The notes beneath the pieces were generated by a model. That model saw nothing but the letters and a program-made list of their open reading frames with translations, was not told the DNA's origin and did no database searches. The position numbers and the translations under genes were made by a program. Below are positions 33,116 to 42,821 of a DNA stretch of 64,000 nucleotides, piece after piece (position 1 is the stretch's first letter; every line of letters begins with the position of its first letter). The stretch comes from Pseudoramibacter sp. (GTDB lineage: Bacteria; Bacillota; Clostridia; Eubacteriales; Eubacteriaceae): contig NZ_JAKVLT010000001.1 of assembly GCF_022484225.1 (NCBI RefSeq), positions 1,426,001 through 1,490,000 of the forward strand. Direction: 5' to 3'.

Positions 33116-35280
33116 TGAAAATTGCCAGACTTTTTTTAAAGCAAAAAAATAAGCGGCTCGATCATCTTTACGATTATCGCATTCCAGAGGAAATGGAACA
33201 GGCGGTCGTTCCCGGAGTGCGTGTGGCGGTGCCGTTTTCTCTGGGAAACCGCATGATAGAGGGATTTGTTTTTTCTGTCACGGATCATTCCAAATATGCC
33301 GACAAACTGCGCAGCATTGTTCAAGTCATCGATCAAAAGCCAGTGGTCGATGATTTGCATCGCCGTTTGTGTCTGTGGATGGTAAAAATATATGACTGCC
33401 TTTTTTACGACGCTTTGGCTTTGTTTGTACAAACAGTTCGTGTGACGCGAAAAGCAGATAAAGCGGGACAGGTTCAGTTTTATGTTCACCATCGGCATGA
33501 AAGATATTTTCAAATCACCCCTGAAGGACGAAAAGCAGATGTGCGCGGGAAGAAGATGTCCCGTATTGTTGAATTGCTGAAAAGAGGGCCGAAAAGCGAG
33601 TCTGAAATTAACGCAGCGGTGAAAAACGCTTCAGACAGCCGGAAAAGATTACTGCAGCGCAGTTGGATCGAAGAAACGGATGAATCCGTTTCCTGTCCAA
33701 GGGAAACTGTTAATTTTGAAGATTTTAATGATCAATATACAGACACAAAACAAATTGTGGAAGATATTTTAAGAACCGGAAATAAACCGGTCTTTTTTTA
33801 TCAATTGGAAGTTGAACATCGCTTTGAAATTTTTTTGCGGGCGGCTGCGGCAGTTGTAAAAAACGGGAGAACCGCTTTTATCATAGAACCTGAAATTAAT
33901 TTAACACAAAAATTATTGAAGCGCTTTAAATCTGTTTTTGGAGATTCAGGCGCTGTTTTTCACAGCGGACTAAAGATTTCTGAGAAAAATCAAATTGGAC
34001 AGCATATTCAAAATGGCCGCATTAAAATCGTTTTAGGCTCCCGCGCCGCATTATTTCTTCCTTTAAAGAATATTGGCATGATCGGTTTGGATGAGGTGTG
34101 CAGCGCCCTGTATGTTTCAGATTCAGAGCCTCACTACAAGCTTCCGGTTGTGGCCGCGCAACTAGCCAAATGGTCAGATGCTTTGTTTTTAATGTCAGAT
34201 CCTGTGCCGTCAGTTGAACTTAAGTGGCGGATCCAGGCACATCAAATTGCAGCGGTATCGTCTGAAGCCGATTACCATTCTATTGATATAGTGGATATGC
34301 AAAAAGAAATGCGCAGCGGCAATTTGAGCATATTCAGCCATGCTGCAGAGAAGGGTATTGAACAGGCATTGCAGCAGGGAGAGAAATCCCTGCTGCTTCA
34401 TAACCGTCTTGGATTTCAGCAAGTCGTTTTTTGCCGAGACTGCGGAGAAGTCATCAAATGTTCGGTCTGCGGACGTCCGATGAAAACCGATCAAGGTCAG
34501 CGGCTGATTTGCATGACTTGCGGTTCTAAAATGGCTTTTCCACAGCGTTGTCCGAAATGCGGAGGCCCCCATATCAAAGGTATGGGCGTTGGCGTGGAAC
34601 AGGTGGAAGCTGTGGCTAAACAAAAGTGGCCGGAAGCAGACATATTAAAAATCGATGCCGAAGCTATTCAGCAGTATGGGTTTGCTGCACTAAACGCCCG
34701 TATCGCACATGCAAATCTTATTATTGGAACCAGAAGCCTGCTGCGTCATTTTGATTTTGGGACTGTGGGCTGTGCTGTTGCTGTACTCATTGATCAGGAT
34801 ATGGATTTAAATGCTTACAATGCAGCAGAACAAACTTATCGGTTATACCGACTCTTTTTTGAAGAAACCCACGCGTGCTGCCGCCTAATACAGACCTATC
34901 AAACGCAGCACGCTGTTGTACAGGCATTGAGTGAAACAAAAGACGCTTTGTTCTACGAAGCGGAGATCCAATACCGTGAGCGCATGAATTATCCGCCGTT
35001 TGGACATTTAGTGTATTTTAAAATTTTTGGAAAGAATGAAAAACAGGTTAAACAAGATAGTTATAAACTTTATCAGGCGGTAAAAAAGCAGTTCTTGTCC
35101 TGGACTGTGTATCAGCCGGTTTTTAACGGGATCCGCCGTGAACAGCAACAAATTGAATACCGCATTATTTTGAAAGCACCGTCAATTCCGCCGGTGTCCA
35201 ACGGAATAAGAAAAATGATTTGGGCGAAAACATTTGAAAATATTTCATCAAAAATGACAATGATGATTGATCCTATATAA
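33115..35280 (+). CDS. priA: PriA-like primosomal protein lacking helicase motifs
   Basis: A 721-residue protein at the usual priA position (rpoZ-priA-def). The N-terminal DNA-binding domain (1-105), the eight zinc-ribbon cysteines (CRDC, CSVC, CMTC, CPKC between about 440 and 485) and the C-terminal domain (YPPFGHLVYFKIFG, about 625) are well kept. The ATPase motifs are not. Where PriA has a GxTGSGKTE Walker A, this protein reads FFYQLEVEHRFE (about 226). The DEEH box is LDEVC (about 326). The GSATPS motif is SDPVPS (about 361). GTQM.aKGhdF is GTRSLLRHFDF (about 536), and the GRAGR motif VI is replaced by RLFFEE (about 580). There is no frameshift. It probably loads the primosome without helicase activity, as proposed for actinobacterial PriA. 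GTG start. Confidence 0.85.
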   Translation: MKIARLFLKQKNKRLDHLYDYRIPEEMEQAVVPGVRVAVPFSLGNRMIEGFVFSVTDHSKYADKLRSIVQVIDQKPVVDDLHRRLCLWMVKIYDCLFYDALALFVQTVRVTRKADKAGQVQFYVHHRHERYFQITPEGRKADVRGKKMSRIVELLKRGPKSESEINAAVKNASDSRKRLLQRSWIEETDESVSCPRETVNFEDFNDQYTDTKQIVEDILRTGNKPVFFYQLEVEHRFEIFLRAAAAVVKNGRTAFIIEPEINLTQKLLKRFKSVFGDSGAVFHSGLKISEKNQIGQHIQNGRIKIVLGSRAALFLPLKNIGMIGLDEVCSALYVSDSEPHYKLPVVAAQLAKWSDALFLMSDPVPSVELKWRIQAHQIAAVSSEADYHSIDIVDMQKEMRSGNLSIFSHAAEKGIEQALQQGEKSLLLHNRLGFQQVVFCRDCGEVIKCSVCGRPMKTDQGQRLICMTCGSKMAFPQRCPKCGGPHIKGMGVGVEQVEAVAKQKWPEADILKIDAEAIQQYGFAALNARIAHANLIIGTRSLLRHFDFGTVGCAVAVLIDQDMDLNAYNAAEQTYRLYRLFFEETHACCRLIQTYQTQHAVVQALSETKDALFYEAEIQYRERMNYPPFGHLVYFKIFGKNEKQVKQDSYKLYQAVKKQFLSWTVYQPVFNGIRREQQQIEYRIILKAPSIPPVSNGIRKMIWAKTFENISSKMTMMIDPI

Positions 35281-35310
35281 TAATTTCAAGGGATAAGGAG
35301 GATGATCTCA

Positions 35311-35916
35311 ATGGCAATTCGTAAGTTAAGATATAATGACGATCCAATACTCAGAAAAAAAGCACGGGAAATTACAGAGATTAACGATAGAATGAAAACC
35401 CTCGCGGCAGATATGCTGGAAACTATGTATCACGATGAAGGGGTCGGGCTCGCAGCGCCTCAGGTAGGCATTTTGAGAAGAATGATCGTGATCGACGTCG
35501 GGCAAGGTCCGATTACGATGATTAATCCTGTGATTGTGAGCCAAAAGGGGAGTATAGTCGATATTGAAGGCTGTCTGAGTTTCCCGGATGACGGCGGCTA
35601 TGTAGAAAGACCTGAATATGTGACAGCTCAGTTTACGGATTTGGAAGGCCGCCGCTGTGAAGTGAAAGGGCATATGCTGCTTGCCCGGGCCATCTGTCAC
35701 GAAATCGATCATCTCAATGGTGAAGTTTTTATCGATAAAAAGATTCCAAATGAAGAAGCACAAAAGATGATTGAAAAGCAGAATGAACGTCTTGCCAAAG
35801 CTCAGCATAAGACACTGCACGATTCTGCAAGAGATGAAGTGACCAGCGAAGCTTTTGAAACACCTTCAGATTTACAGGATGTTGCCGTCATGAAAGAAGG
35901 AGCAGATCATGAATAA
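35311..35916 (+). CDS. def: Peptide deformylase
   Basis: A 201-residue peptide deformylase that removes the formyl group from nascent proteins. All three motifs are intact: GVGLAAPQVG (about residue 42), EGCLSFP (metal Cys, about 87) and HEIDHLNG (two metal His and catalytic Glu, about 130). It has a C-terminal tail of about 40 charged residues (after residue 160) longer than short deformylases. The ATG at 35311 is chosen because AAGGAGG at 35294-35300 directly abuts the earlier ATG at 35302. It overlaps fmt by 8 nt. Confidence 0.95.
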   Translation: MAIRKLRYNDDPILRKKAREITEINDRMKTLAADMLETMYHDEGVGLAAPQVGILRRMIVIDVGQGPITMINPVIVSQKGSIVDIEGCLSFPDDGGYVERPEYVTAQFTDLEGRRCEVKGHMLLARAICHEIDHLNGEVFIDKKIPNEEAQKMIEKQNERLAKAQHKTLHDSARDEVTSEAFETPSDLQDVAVMKEGADHE

Positions 35917-36853
35917 GCTGCGCGTCGCAGTCATGGGGACGACGGATTTCGCAGTGCCGGCTTTGAAAAAACTCTTTGCATCTGATGATTATGACGTGCT
36001 GTGTGTGGTATGCCAGCCAGACCGTCCCAATGGCCGGGGAAAAAAAGTGCGTCCGCTGCCGATGAAGCGTACGGCTCAGGCTTTAAAAATCCCTGTTTTT
36101 CAGCCGGAAAAGATACGCGATGCCAAAGCGATTCAATATTTAAAAAGCTTAAATGCGGATTTCTTTGTCGTCGCCGCCTACGGGCAGATATTATCTCAGG
36201 AAGTATTGGATATCCCGAAATATGCGTGTGTAAATATTCACGGTTCATTGCTTCCGAAATACCGCGGCGCTGCTCCCATTCATCACGCTATCATTGACGG
36301 AGAAAATGAAACAGGCGTCTCTATTATGAAAATGGACGCCGGGATGGATACAGGCGCGGTCTATCAAAAAATTGTGATCCCCATTGATGAACACACCACA
36401 GTCGGGGAAATGCACGACCAAATGGCAGAAAAGGGTGCTGAAGCGCTTTTGCCCTTGCTTAAATCCATTGCCGGGGGCAGTGCAAAAGCGGTCCCGCAGA
36501 ATTCTGAGATCGCGACTTACGCGGATAAAATCAGTAAAAAAACAGGTTACATTGATTGGAATCAACCTGCTGAAAAAATTATTCGGCGTATCAATGGAAC
36601 AGATCCGTGGCCCGGAGCATGGTGCTGGTACGGTAAACAAAAGATAAAATGTTTTGTCCCAAGAAGACTCACGCAAAAAACAGATAAGGCAGCTGGAACG
36701 GTGGTTGAAGCCAATAGTGAAAAAGGGCTGGTCGTTGCAGCACAGGATCAGTTAATTGCAGTAGAAGAGATTCAGTTCCCCGGAAAACGGCGGATGAAGG
36801 CGAAAGATTTTCTGCGCGGCAATACCATCGAGGTGGGCTGTGTATTAAAATAG
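35909..36853 (+). CDS. fmt: Methionyl-tRNA formyltransferase
   Basis: A 314-residue formyltransferase that formylates initiator Met-tRNA with 10-formyl-THF. It begins VAVMGTTDFAVPALKKL, has the catalytic NIHGSLLPKYRGAAPIHHAI stretch (Asn, His near residues 110-112) and GVSIMKMDAGMDTGAV with the conserved Asp. A C-terminal OB-like tRNA-binding domain (about 205-310) follows. The 8-nt overlap with def makes the formylation/deformylation pair translationally coupled, as in most bacteria. Confidence 0.95.
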   Translation: MNKLRVAVMGTTDFAVPALKKLFASDDYDVLCVVCQPDRPNGRGKKVRPLPMKRTAQALKIPVFQPEKIRDAKAIQYLKSLNADFFVVAAYGQILSQEVLDIPKYACVNIHGSLLPKYRGAAPIHHAIIDGENETGVSIMKMDAGMDTGAVYQKIVIPIDEHTTVGEMHDQMAEKGAEALLPLLKSIAGGSAKAVPQNSEIATYADKISKKTGYIDWNQPAEKIIRRINGTDPWPGAWCWYGKQKIKCFVPRRLTQKTDKAAGTVVEANSEKGLVVAAQDQLIAVEEIQFPGKRRMKAKDFLRGNTIEVGCVLK

Positions 36854-36919
36854 CTTTTAGAAATTATTCAGTCTAACCGACTATAATGGCATTTGATTAA
36901 AAAATAAAGGAGAATGACA

Positions 36920-37612
36920 ATGTTTTTTTGGGATTGGACATGGATCATACTGATTCCAGGATTAATTGTTTCGGCTATTGCACAGGCGAAAGTAACCTCA
37001 GCTTTTAATGCCTACAGCCGCATTCCTTCGCGCTCGGGACTGACAGGCTTTGAAACGGCAAGAAGACTTTTGGCGGTCCGGAATGTGCCGGTAACCCTTC
37101 ATAGTATCAGCGGTAATTTGACGGATCATTTTGATCCCCGGGATAAAACCATCGGTTTGTCTCAGCCTGTGGGAAATAGTTCGAGTTTAGCGGCTGTTGC
37201 AGTGGCGGCACACGAAACCGGCCACGCTTATCAGGATTATGAAGGTTATTTTGGATTGAAATTCAGAAATGCCATTGTCCCGATCTGCAATTTTGCAACC
37301 AATGCGGCCTGGCCAATATTTTTTATCGGGCTGATTTTTGGTGCAGCGAGTCAGTACGGTGTTGTATTAATGAATTTGGGCATCTTGTTTTTCTCATTTT
37401 CACTGGTGTTCAGTCTGGTGACATTGCCGGTGGAATTTAATGCCAGCCATCGGGCACTGGTGATGCTGAAGGAAAATCAAATGCTGGGTGAAGACGAAAT
37501 CAAAGGGGCCAGACGTGTTTTATCTGCAGCTGCCATGACGTACGTTGCGGCTTCACTAATGGCATTTTTAAACTTGCTCAGATTGATTGCAATAAGAGAC
37601 AGCCGTTCCTAA
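36920..37612 (+). CDS. Membrane zinc metallopeptidase (YugP-like)
   Basis: A 230-residue membrane peptidase of the YugP family (Pfam zinc-dependent Zn_peptidase_2). One N-terminal helix (residues 5-22) precedes the zinc site HETGHAYQD (about residue 91; HExxH is read as HETGH), then three more helices (about 120-140, 145-170, 205-225). FNASHRALVML near the end is also conserved. Its substrate is unknown. It lies between fmt and rsmB, the common place in Clostridia. I prefer the ATG at 36920, 7 nt after AAGGAGA, over the ATG at 36914. Confidence 0.88.
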   Translation: MFFWDWTWIILIPGLIVSAIAQAKVTSAFNAYSRIPSRSGLTGFETARRLLAVRNVPVTLHSISGNLTDHFDPRDKTIGLSQPVGNSSSLAAVAVAAHETGHAYQDYEGYFGLKFRNAIVPICNFATNAAWPIFFIGLIFGAASQYGVVLMNLGILFFSFSLVFSLVTLPVEFNASHRALVMLKENQMLGEDEIKGARRVLSAAAMTYVAASLMAFLNLLRLIAIRDSRS

Positions 37613-37616
37613 AAAT

Positions 37617-38954
37617 ATGAAAAAAGAAAAAAGAAAATATTCAAAAAAAATATCACCGCGCGAGCAGGCTTTTTTGAGTTTGCTCGCAATAGACCGGGAG
37701 GGCGCTTTTTCAAATTTGGAAATAAAAAAAGTGCTTTCCCGTTCTCTGTTTTCAAAGCCGGACATGCATCTGTATACAGCTTTGGTTTATGGGGTGCTTC
37801 AAAATGAACTTTATTTAGATCATCAAATTAAAAAGATGCTCAAATCCAGAACTTCTTTGGATTTTAAAGTTCGCGAATTATTGCGGATTGGCGCTTATCA
37901 GCTTTTGATGATGGACCGCATCCCCGACTATGCTGTCATTTCCGAAACTGTGGATTTATGCAAGAAATACTGTCCCCGGGCGAAGGGATTCGTCAACGGT
38001 GTACTTAGAAATATGGCAAGGCAGAAGCAGCAGTTAAAAAATTGGTCCTGGTCTGATTATGAGAATTCAGTACAGGCACTTTCCATTCGTGCGTCTGTTC
38101 CCCGAGAGATTCTTGATATTTTTCTTCAGGTTTTCGGCACAAAGAAGGGGGTTCAGATCCTAATGCAGATGAATCAGCCATCGCCGTTAACACTGAGAGC
38201 GAATAGACTGAAAACGTCACGGGAAAAATTGATTCATCTTTTGGAGGAAGATGGCATCGAAAGTGAAAAAACGCTTTTATCTCAAGAAGGGATAAGAGTG
38301 GAAAATGCTTCTGTGACGGAATTGAGCGGTACACAGGCTTGTCAGTCAGGATTATTTACCATCCAGGATCAAGGTGCGATGCTCATTGCAGAGACGCTTG
38401 ATCCCAAAGCGGGTGAGCAAGTATTGGATATGTGTGCAGCACCAGGCGGCAAGACCACTTATTTTGCAGAAATGATGGAGAACTGCGGTCAGATCGTTGC
38501 CAGAGATCTCTATCCTTCACGCTTAAAATTAATCGATGCGCAAGCTGCGCGGCTAGGCGTTACGATTATTTGTACAGAAATTGGAGACAGCACAAAATTG
38601 GACGCAAAAGACCACGGGCGTTACGATCGTGTGCTGTTGGATGCCCCATGTTCTGGTTTGGGCATTATCCGAAGGAAACCAGAAATTCGATATCGGTTCA
38701 ACCGAAAAGAGCAAAAGGCTTTGATTCAAATTCAGCGCAAAATGCTATTAAATGCTGCCGATGCGTTAAAAGCAGGCGGTACATTGGTTTATTCGACATG
38801 CACAGTTGATCCCAAAGAAAACGGTGAGCAGGTTCAATGGCTTACTCAAAACAGAAAAAATATGAAGATCGAGATGACACGTCAAATCAGCCTATTGGAT
38901 GATCGCTGCGATGGTTTTTATATGGCAAAATTGAGAAAAACAGCGCAGGATTAA
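37617..38954 (+). CDS. rsmB: 16S rRNA (cytosine(967)-C(5))-methyltransferase
   Basis: A 445-residue RsmB. An N-terminal NusB-like RNA-binding domain (about residues 10-140) is joined to a SAM-dependent Rossmann domain with QDQGAMLIAETLDP, VLDMCAAPGGKTTYFAEM (SAM loop, about 270), DAPCSGLGIIRRKPEIR (catalytic Cys of motif IV) and VYSTCTVDPKENGEQV (catalytic Cys of motif VI). It follows the zinc peptidase by 4 nt and has a weak ribosome site of its own, so coupling is likely. The rlmN/prpC/prkC genes that often follow in Firmicutes are replaced here by a GH3 gene. Confidence 0.95.
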   Translation: MKKEKRKYSKKISPREQAFLSLLAIDREGAFSNLEIKKVLSRSLFSKPDMHLYTALVYGVLQNELYLDHQIKKMLKSRTSLDFKVRELLRIGAYQLLMMDRIPDYAVISETVDLCKKYCPRAKGFVNGVLRNMARQKQQLKNWSWSDYENSVQALSIRASVPREILDIFLQVFGTKKGVQILMQMNQPSPLTLRANRLKTSREKLIHLLEEDGIESEKTLLSQEGIRVENASVTELSGTQACQSGLFTIQDQGAMLIAETLDPKAGEQVLDMCAAPGGKTTYFAEMMENCGQIVARDLYPSRLKLIDAQAARLGVTIICTEIGDSTKLDAKDHGRYDRVLLDAPCSGLGIIRRKPEIRYRFNRKEQKALIQIQRKMLLNAADALKAGGTLVYSTCTVDPKENGEQVQWLTQNRKNMKIEMTRQISLLDDRCDGFYMAKLRKTAQD

Positions 38955-38992
38955 TAACGGATAAAAGGATTGTAATAAGGGGGAGAGCATTT

Positions 38993-41631
38993 TTGAAATC
39001 TTCAGAGCGTGAAACATTATCGATTCGGCGGAGAAGACGTAAATTAACTTTAAAGCAGAAATGTTCAATGCTGTCGGGACAATCGAAATGGAAATCTCAG
39101 GAAATTGCGAAAGAAAATATTTGTTCGTTTACCATGTCAGATGGTCCCCATGGTGTTCGACAGGAAAAAACAGACGGAACGGCGTTTCCATCCACCTGTT
39201 TTCCGCCGGAAGTGACATTGGCTTCTTCATGGAATCCTGCTCTCGTTTACCGTGTTGCGGCAGCAATTGCGGAAGAAGCCGCAGAGAAAGGCATTGACGT
39301 CATTTTAGGGCCAGGATTAAATATTAAAAGAAGTCCTCTTTGCGGAAGAAATTTTGAATATTTTTCAGAAGACCCTCTGTTGTCCGGCATACTTGGAAAG
39401 GCTTATATACAAGGGGCTAAAAGCCGTTTTATGGAGACTTGTGTCAAGCACTTTTTTGCCAATAACCAGGAATACCACCGCATGACGGTAGATGCGCAAA
39501 TTTCTAAAAGGGCGATACGGGAAATTTATATCCGCCCCTTTGAAATCGCCATTCGCGAGGCCGACCCAGGAATGGTGATGGCGGCATATAACCGCGTTAA
39601 CGGTGTGTACGCGACTGAAAATCAGGACTATTTGTCGAACCTGCTTAGAGATCAATGGCATTATCATGGTGTAACGGTTTCGGACTGGTCAGCGGTGCAT
39701 CAGCGGGCGGACAGTGTAAAAGCAGGACTGGATTTAGAAATGCCGGCTTCAGGCGGTGTCAACGATGAAAAAGTTTATCAAGCGGTTAAACACGGTCAAT
39801 TGCCAATCGCAGATGTGAACCGGAGCGTTGAAAGACTGATTGCCTTTGGTGACCGCTGTGAAGAAAACCGGAAAAAAAGAAAAGAACTGCATCGTTCGGG
39901 CAAGGCTTCTCATCGGCGCTTAGCCCGGGAGGCAGGGGCCGAAGGAATCGTGCTATTAGAAAATAAGCATCATCTGCTGCCGCTGTGTCCGGAAAAATTA
40001 TCTGCAGAAAGCCATGTTCTGGTTGTCGGTCCATTGGCAAAAAGCCCACGAATCCAGGGTGGTGGCTCTTCACAAGTCAATGCAGATGATGTCTGTTCCC
40101 CCTGGGAGGCTTTAAACCAGACGTACTCGCAGATTCATCTGGATTATGCGAATGGTTATGCTTTTGAAAAGCAGGCGACCTCCCAGGCACAGAAACGCTT
40201 GAGAGAAGAGGCCGTAAACAAGGCTGAAAAAGCCGATGCCGTTTTGTTGTTCCTTGGACTGCCGGATTCAATCGAAAGCGAATCTTGGGACCGTAAAGAT
40301 ATGAATCTGCCGCAAGATCAATAATACTGCTTGACGAAGTAAATGCAGTGCAGAAAAATACCATTGTCATTGTACAAAATGGCGGCGCTGTACTGTTAAA
40401 CCGTGCTGCACAATCCGGTGCTTTGCTGGAAACGTGGCTTGGCGGAGAAGCCTGCGGTTTGTCGCTTTGCGATGTGCTCACCGGGAAAGTGATTCCTTCT
40501 GGAAAGCTCGCAGAGACGATCCCAAAACGTTTGGAAGATACGCCGGCTTATCTTAATTTTCCAGGAGATGGACAAAAAGTCGTTTATGGGGAAGACATTT
40601 ATGTTGGATATCGTTACTACGATCAAAAACAGCTGCCCGTGCTGTACCCCTTTGGCTATGGTTTGAGTTATGCTGAATTTGAATACTGCGGATTTGACAT
40701 TACAGTAGATAAGCAAAAGCAGCGTTTATATTTTGATGTGGCAGTGTACAATCATGCGCATTTTCCGGCCAAAGAGACAGTCCAGATTTATGTTGGACTG
40801 CCGGAGAGTACAGTGGCGAGACCGCCAAAAACGCTGGTCGCTTTTTGTAAATCTGAAATTCAGCCAGAGTGCATTCAGCATATCCGGTTTTCGATTCCCT
40901 GTGAGCGTTTGGCTTTTTTTGATGTGAAGCGTGATCAGTGGCGCATCGAAAGCGGACAGTATCGTTTTTATTGCGGTGCTTCCAGCCGAGATATCAAATT
41001 TGAAAAAACTTGTGAGATTTCTTTTAAAGAGGCAGAACCTGTTGTGACGCTGGACTCAACGGTTGATGAAATCTTAAAAACCCAGCGTGGATCTGAGCTT
41101 TTTCAAATGGCATTAGAGGCCTACCGCCATCTTACGGGAGTTCAAATCGATACACAGGATAATTTTATTAAATATTCTGTTTTGGCGACACCGCTTTCAA
41201 AAGTGCCAATGCTTTCCGAAGGGATGATAACGGATCGCATGCTGAAGCGTATTATTCGTTACATCAATCATGATGTGAAGCATTTGAATATGGGCTGGCT
41301 GGTATTAAGAGAATGCCAGCTCATTAATATCATTCAGAATTTGCTGAAAGCACAATTCCAGTATCATAAAAATCAACAGCTTCCGTATTCAGCGGATACG
41401 CCTATAGATCTGCTTCTGGCTTCGCCGTCCTGCCGCGCAGTATTGGCGTCGAGGCTAGGAGAAAACGGGGAAGAAATTCTATCTTCGAAATATGTTAAAA
41501 TTTTCGCCAAGACCCATTTGACACTTCGTCAGATTCAGAAAATAACCCCTTTGAATTTGTTTAAAAAATCAGAACTTGAAACATTAAATAAAAGGATAAA
41601 AACGATACAAGATGAAATTACTTATGATTGA
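38993..41631 (+). pseudogene. GH3 beta-glucosidase split by a frameshift
   Basis: Two ORFs, 38993-40324 and 40348-41631, together make one GH3 protein of about 879 residues. The first part holds the GH3 barrel (GPHGVRQE, GPGLNIKRSPLCGRNFEYFSE, nucleophile Asp231 in VTVSDWSAV) and the start of the C-terminal sandwich. It then hits a stop at 40322 after MNLPQDQ. The -1 frame continues exactly as expected with ILLDEVNAVQKNTIVIVQNGG, followed by the FnIII-like region and a C-terminal helical tail. One missing base near 40319-40323 would explain it. There is no homopolymer and no classic slippery heptamer, so it is a real frameshift mutation or a sequence error rather than programmed. The TTG start has GGGGGAG upstream. 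The second half overlaps tsaB by 20 nt. Confidence 0.8.
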
Positions 41632-42334
41632 TACGTCCACGATTGTGGCAACAGCAGCGATTGTGGATCAGGATCGCTTGATTGCTGAAACCATCGTAAA
41701 TTACAAGAAAAAGCATTCAGAAAAAATGCTGCCGGCCATTGATCATTTATTACAGGATTCCGGGATGAAACTTTCGGATATTGATGCTTTTGGCGTGGTT
41801 AACGGCCCGGGGTCTTTTACGGGGCTGCGCATTGGAATGGCCACAGTTAAGGGCTTTTCTCAAGCTCTGGACAAGCCCATTGTGACGGTTTCAACCCTTG
41901 AATCCTTGGCCTATAATGCCCGGATTTATCCGCATTATATTTGTCCTATTATTGATGCCCAGAGAGGACAGGTGTACGCTGCATTGTACCGCTTTGAAGG
42001 AAACGCAGGTGATCAGAAACTGGTCTCGTATTTAGATGAAGGGGTATACGATATAGAGAGCCTAATGAATGATGTTCAGGCAAAAGATGAATCGGTTCTG
42101 TTTTTAGGCGACGGTTTAAAGAAACACGGACAGCAGTTATCGAAAATATCATCAAAAATTCAGATTATGCCTTCATATTTTGCAATGAATCGCGCCTCTT
42201 CTGCTGCGGCTGCAGGTTATCAGAAGCTGTTGAAAGGGGAAACGGTTAACTGCTTTCAGGCAGATCTCAATTATTTGAGAAAATCCTCTGCAGAAGAACA
42301 GATGGAAAAGAAACAGGAAAAAACGAATGCCTGA
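41612..42334 (+). CDS. tsaB: tRNA N6-threonylcarbamoyladenosine factor TsaB
   Basis: A 240-residue TsaB (YeaZ) with the ASKHA fold but without TsaD's metal histidines. It begins MKLLMIDTSTIVATAAI and contains HSEKMLPAIDHLLQD and the VVNGPGSFTGLRIGMATVKGF signature (about residues 61-80). It forms the scaffold with TsaD and TsaE for t6A37 synthesis in ANN-decoding tRNAs. The start overlaps the GH3 reading frame by 20 nt and rimI by 8 nt. TsaE is not in the window. Confidence 0.93.
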   Translation: MKLLMIDTSTIVATAAIVDQDRLIAETIVNYKKKHSEKMLPAIDHLLQDSGMKLSDIDAFGVVNGPGSFTGLRIGMATVKGFSQALDKPIVTVSTLESLAYNARIYPHYICPIIDAQRGQVYAALYRFEGNAGDQKLVSYLDEGVYDIESLMNDVQAKDESVLFLGDGLKKHGQQLSKISSKIQIMPSYFAMNRASSAAAAGYQKLLKGETVNCFQADLNYLRKSSAEEQMEKKQEKTNA

Positions 42335-42821
42335 ATGTGAATCTTTCTTTGATTTGAGAAAAATGCAGGAAAAGGACATTGATGCTGTGATGAAAATAGA
42401 CCGCAGAGCAGGTTTGTCTCCTTGGTCCAGGTCTTCTTTCGAGCAGGAATTGTCAAATCCGATAGCAGAATATTTTGTGCTGGTCAAAAAGAATAAAAAC
42501 CTGCAGATGGAAGCCGCCGTCGGTTTTGCGGGCCAATGGTACGTAGCTGGAGAAGCGCAGTTAATGAAAATTGCGGTAGATCCTGAATTTCAGGGAAAAC
42601 ATTTGGGACATTTTCTCCTTGAAGCTATCATTAAGAAGGCCCAGGCTCGTGACTGCGCCAGCATGATCTTAGAGGTCCGCACAGATAATGAACCAGCTTT
42701 AAATTTATACCGTAATTTTAATTTTCAGACATTAGATGTACGGGAACATTATTATCCAAATGGCGCAGATGCCTATATCATGGAATTGGTGTTCCCACAA
42801 CAGATTGGAGACCAAAATTAA
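42327..42821 (+). CDS. rimI: Ribosomal protein S18-alanine N-acetyltransferase
   Basis: A 164-residue GNAT acetyltransferase. The acetyl-CoA loop is in IAVDPEFQGKHLGHFLLEAII (about residues 75-95), preceded by LSPWSRSSFEQELS, and EVRTDNEPALNLYRNFNF follows. These are the RimI features, placed between tsaB and tsaD as in most Firmicutes. It acetylates the S18 N-terminus in enterobacteria; the substrate here is assumed by family and locus. It overlaps tsaB by 8 nt and tsaD by one base. Confidence 0.9.
   Translation: MPECESFFDLRKMQEKDIDAVMKIDRRAGLSPWSRSSFEQELSNPIAEYFVLVKKNKNLQMEAAVGFAGQWYVAGEAQLMKIAVDPEFQGKHLGHFLLEAIIKKAQARDCASMILEVRTDNEPALNLYRNFNFQTLDVREHYYPNGADAYIMELVFPQQIGDQN

Noticed and set aside
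33115..35280. priA as a simple pseudogene
   Set aside because: The frame is unbroken over 721 codons, the gene keeps its operon position and start overlap, and the zinc and C-terminal domains are conserved.
40290..40350. Programmed frameshift in the GH3 gene
   Set aside because: No slippery heptamer, Shine-Dalgarno-like stimulator or strong hairpin is visible around the stop, and GH3 enzymes are not known to use recoding.
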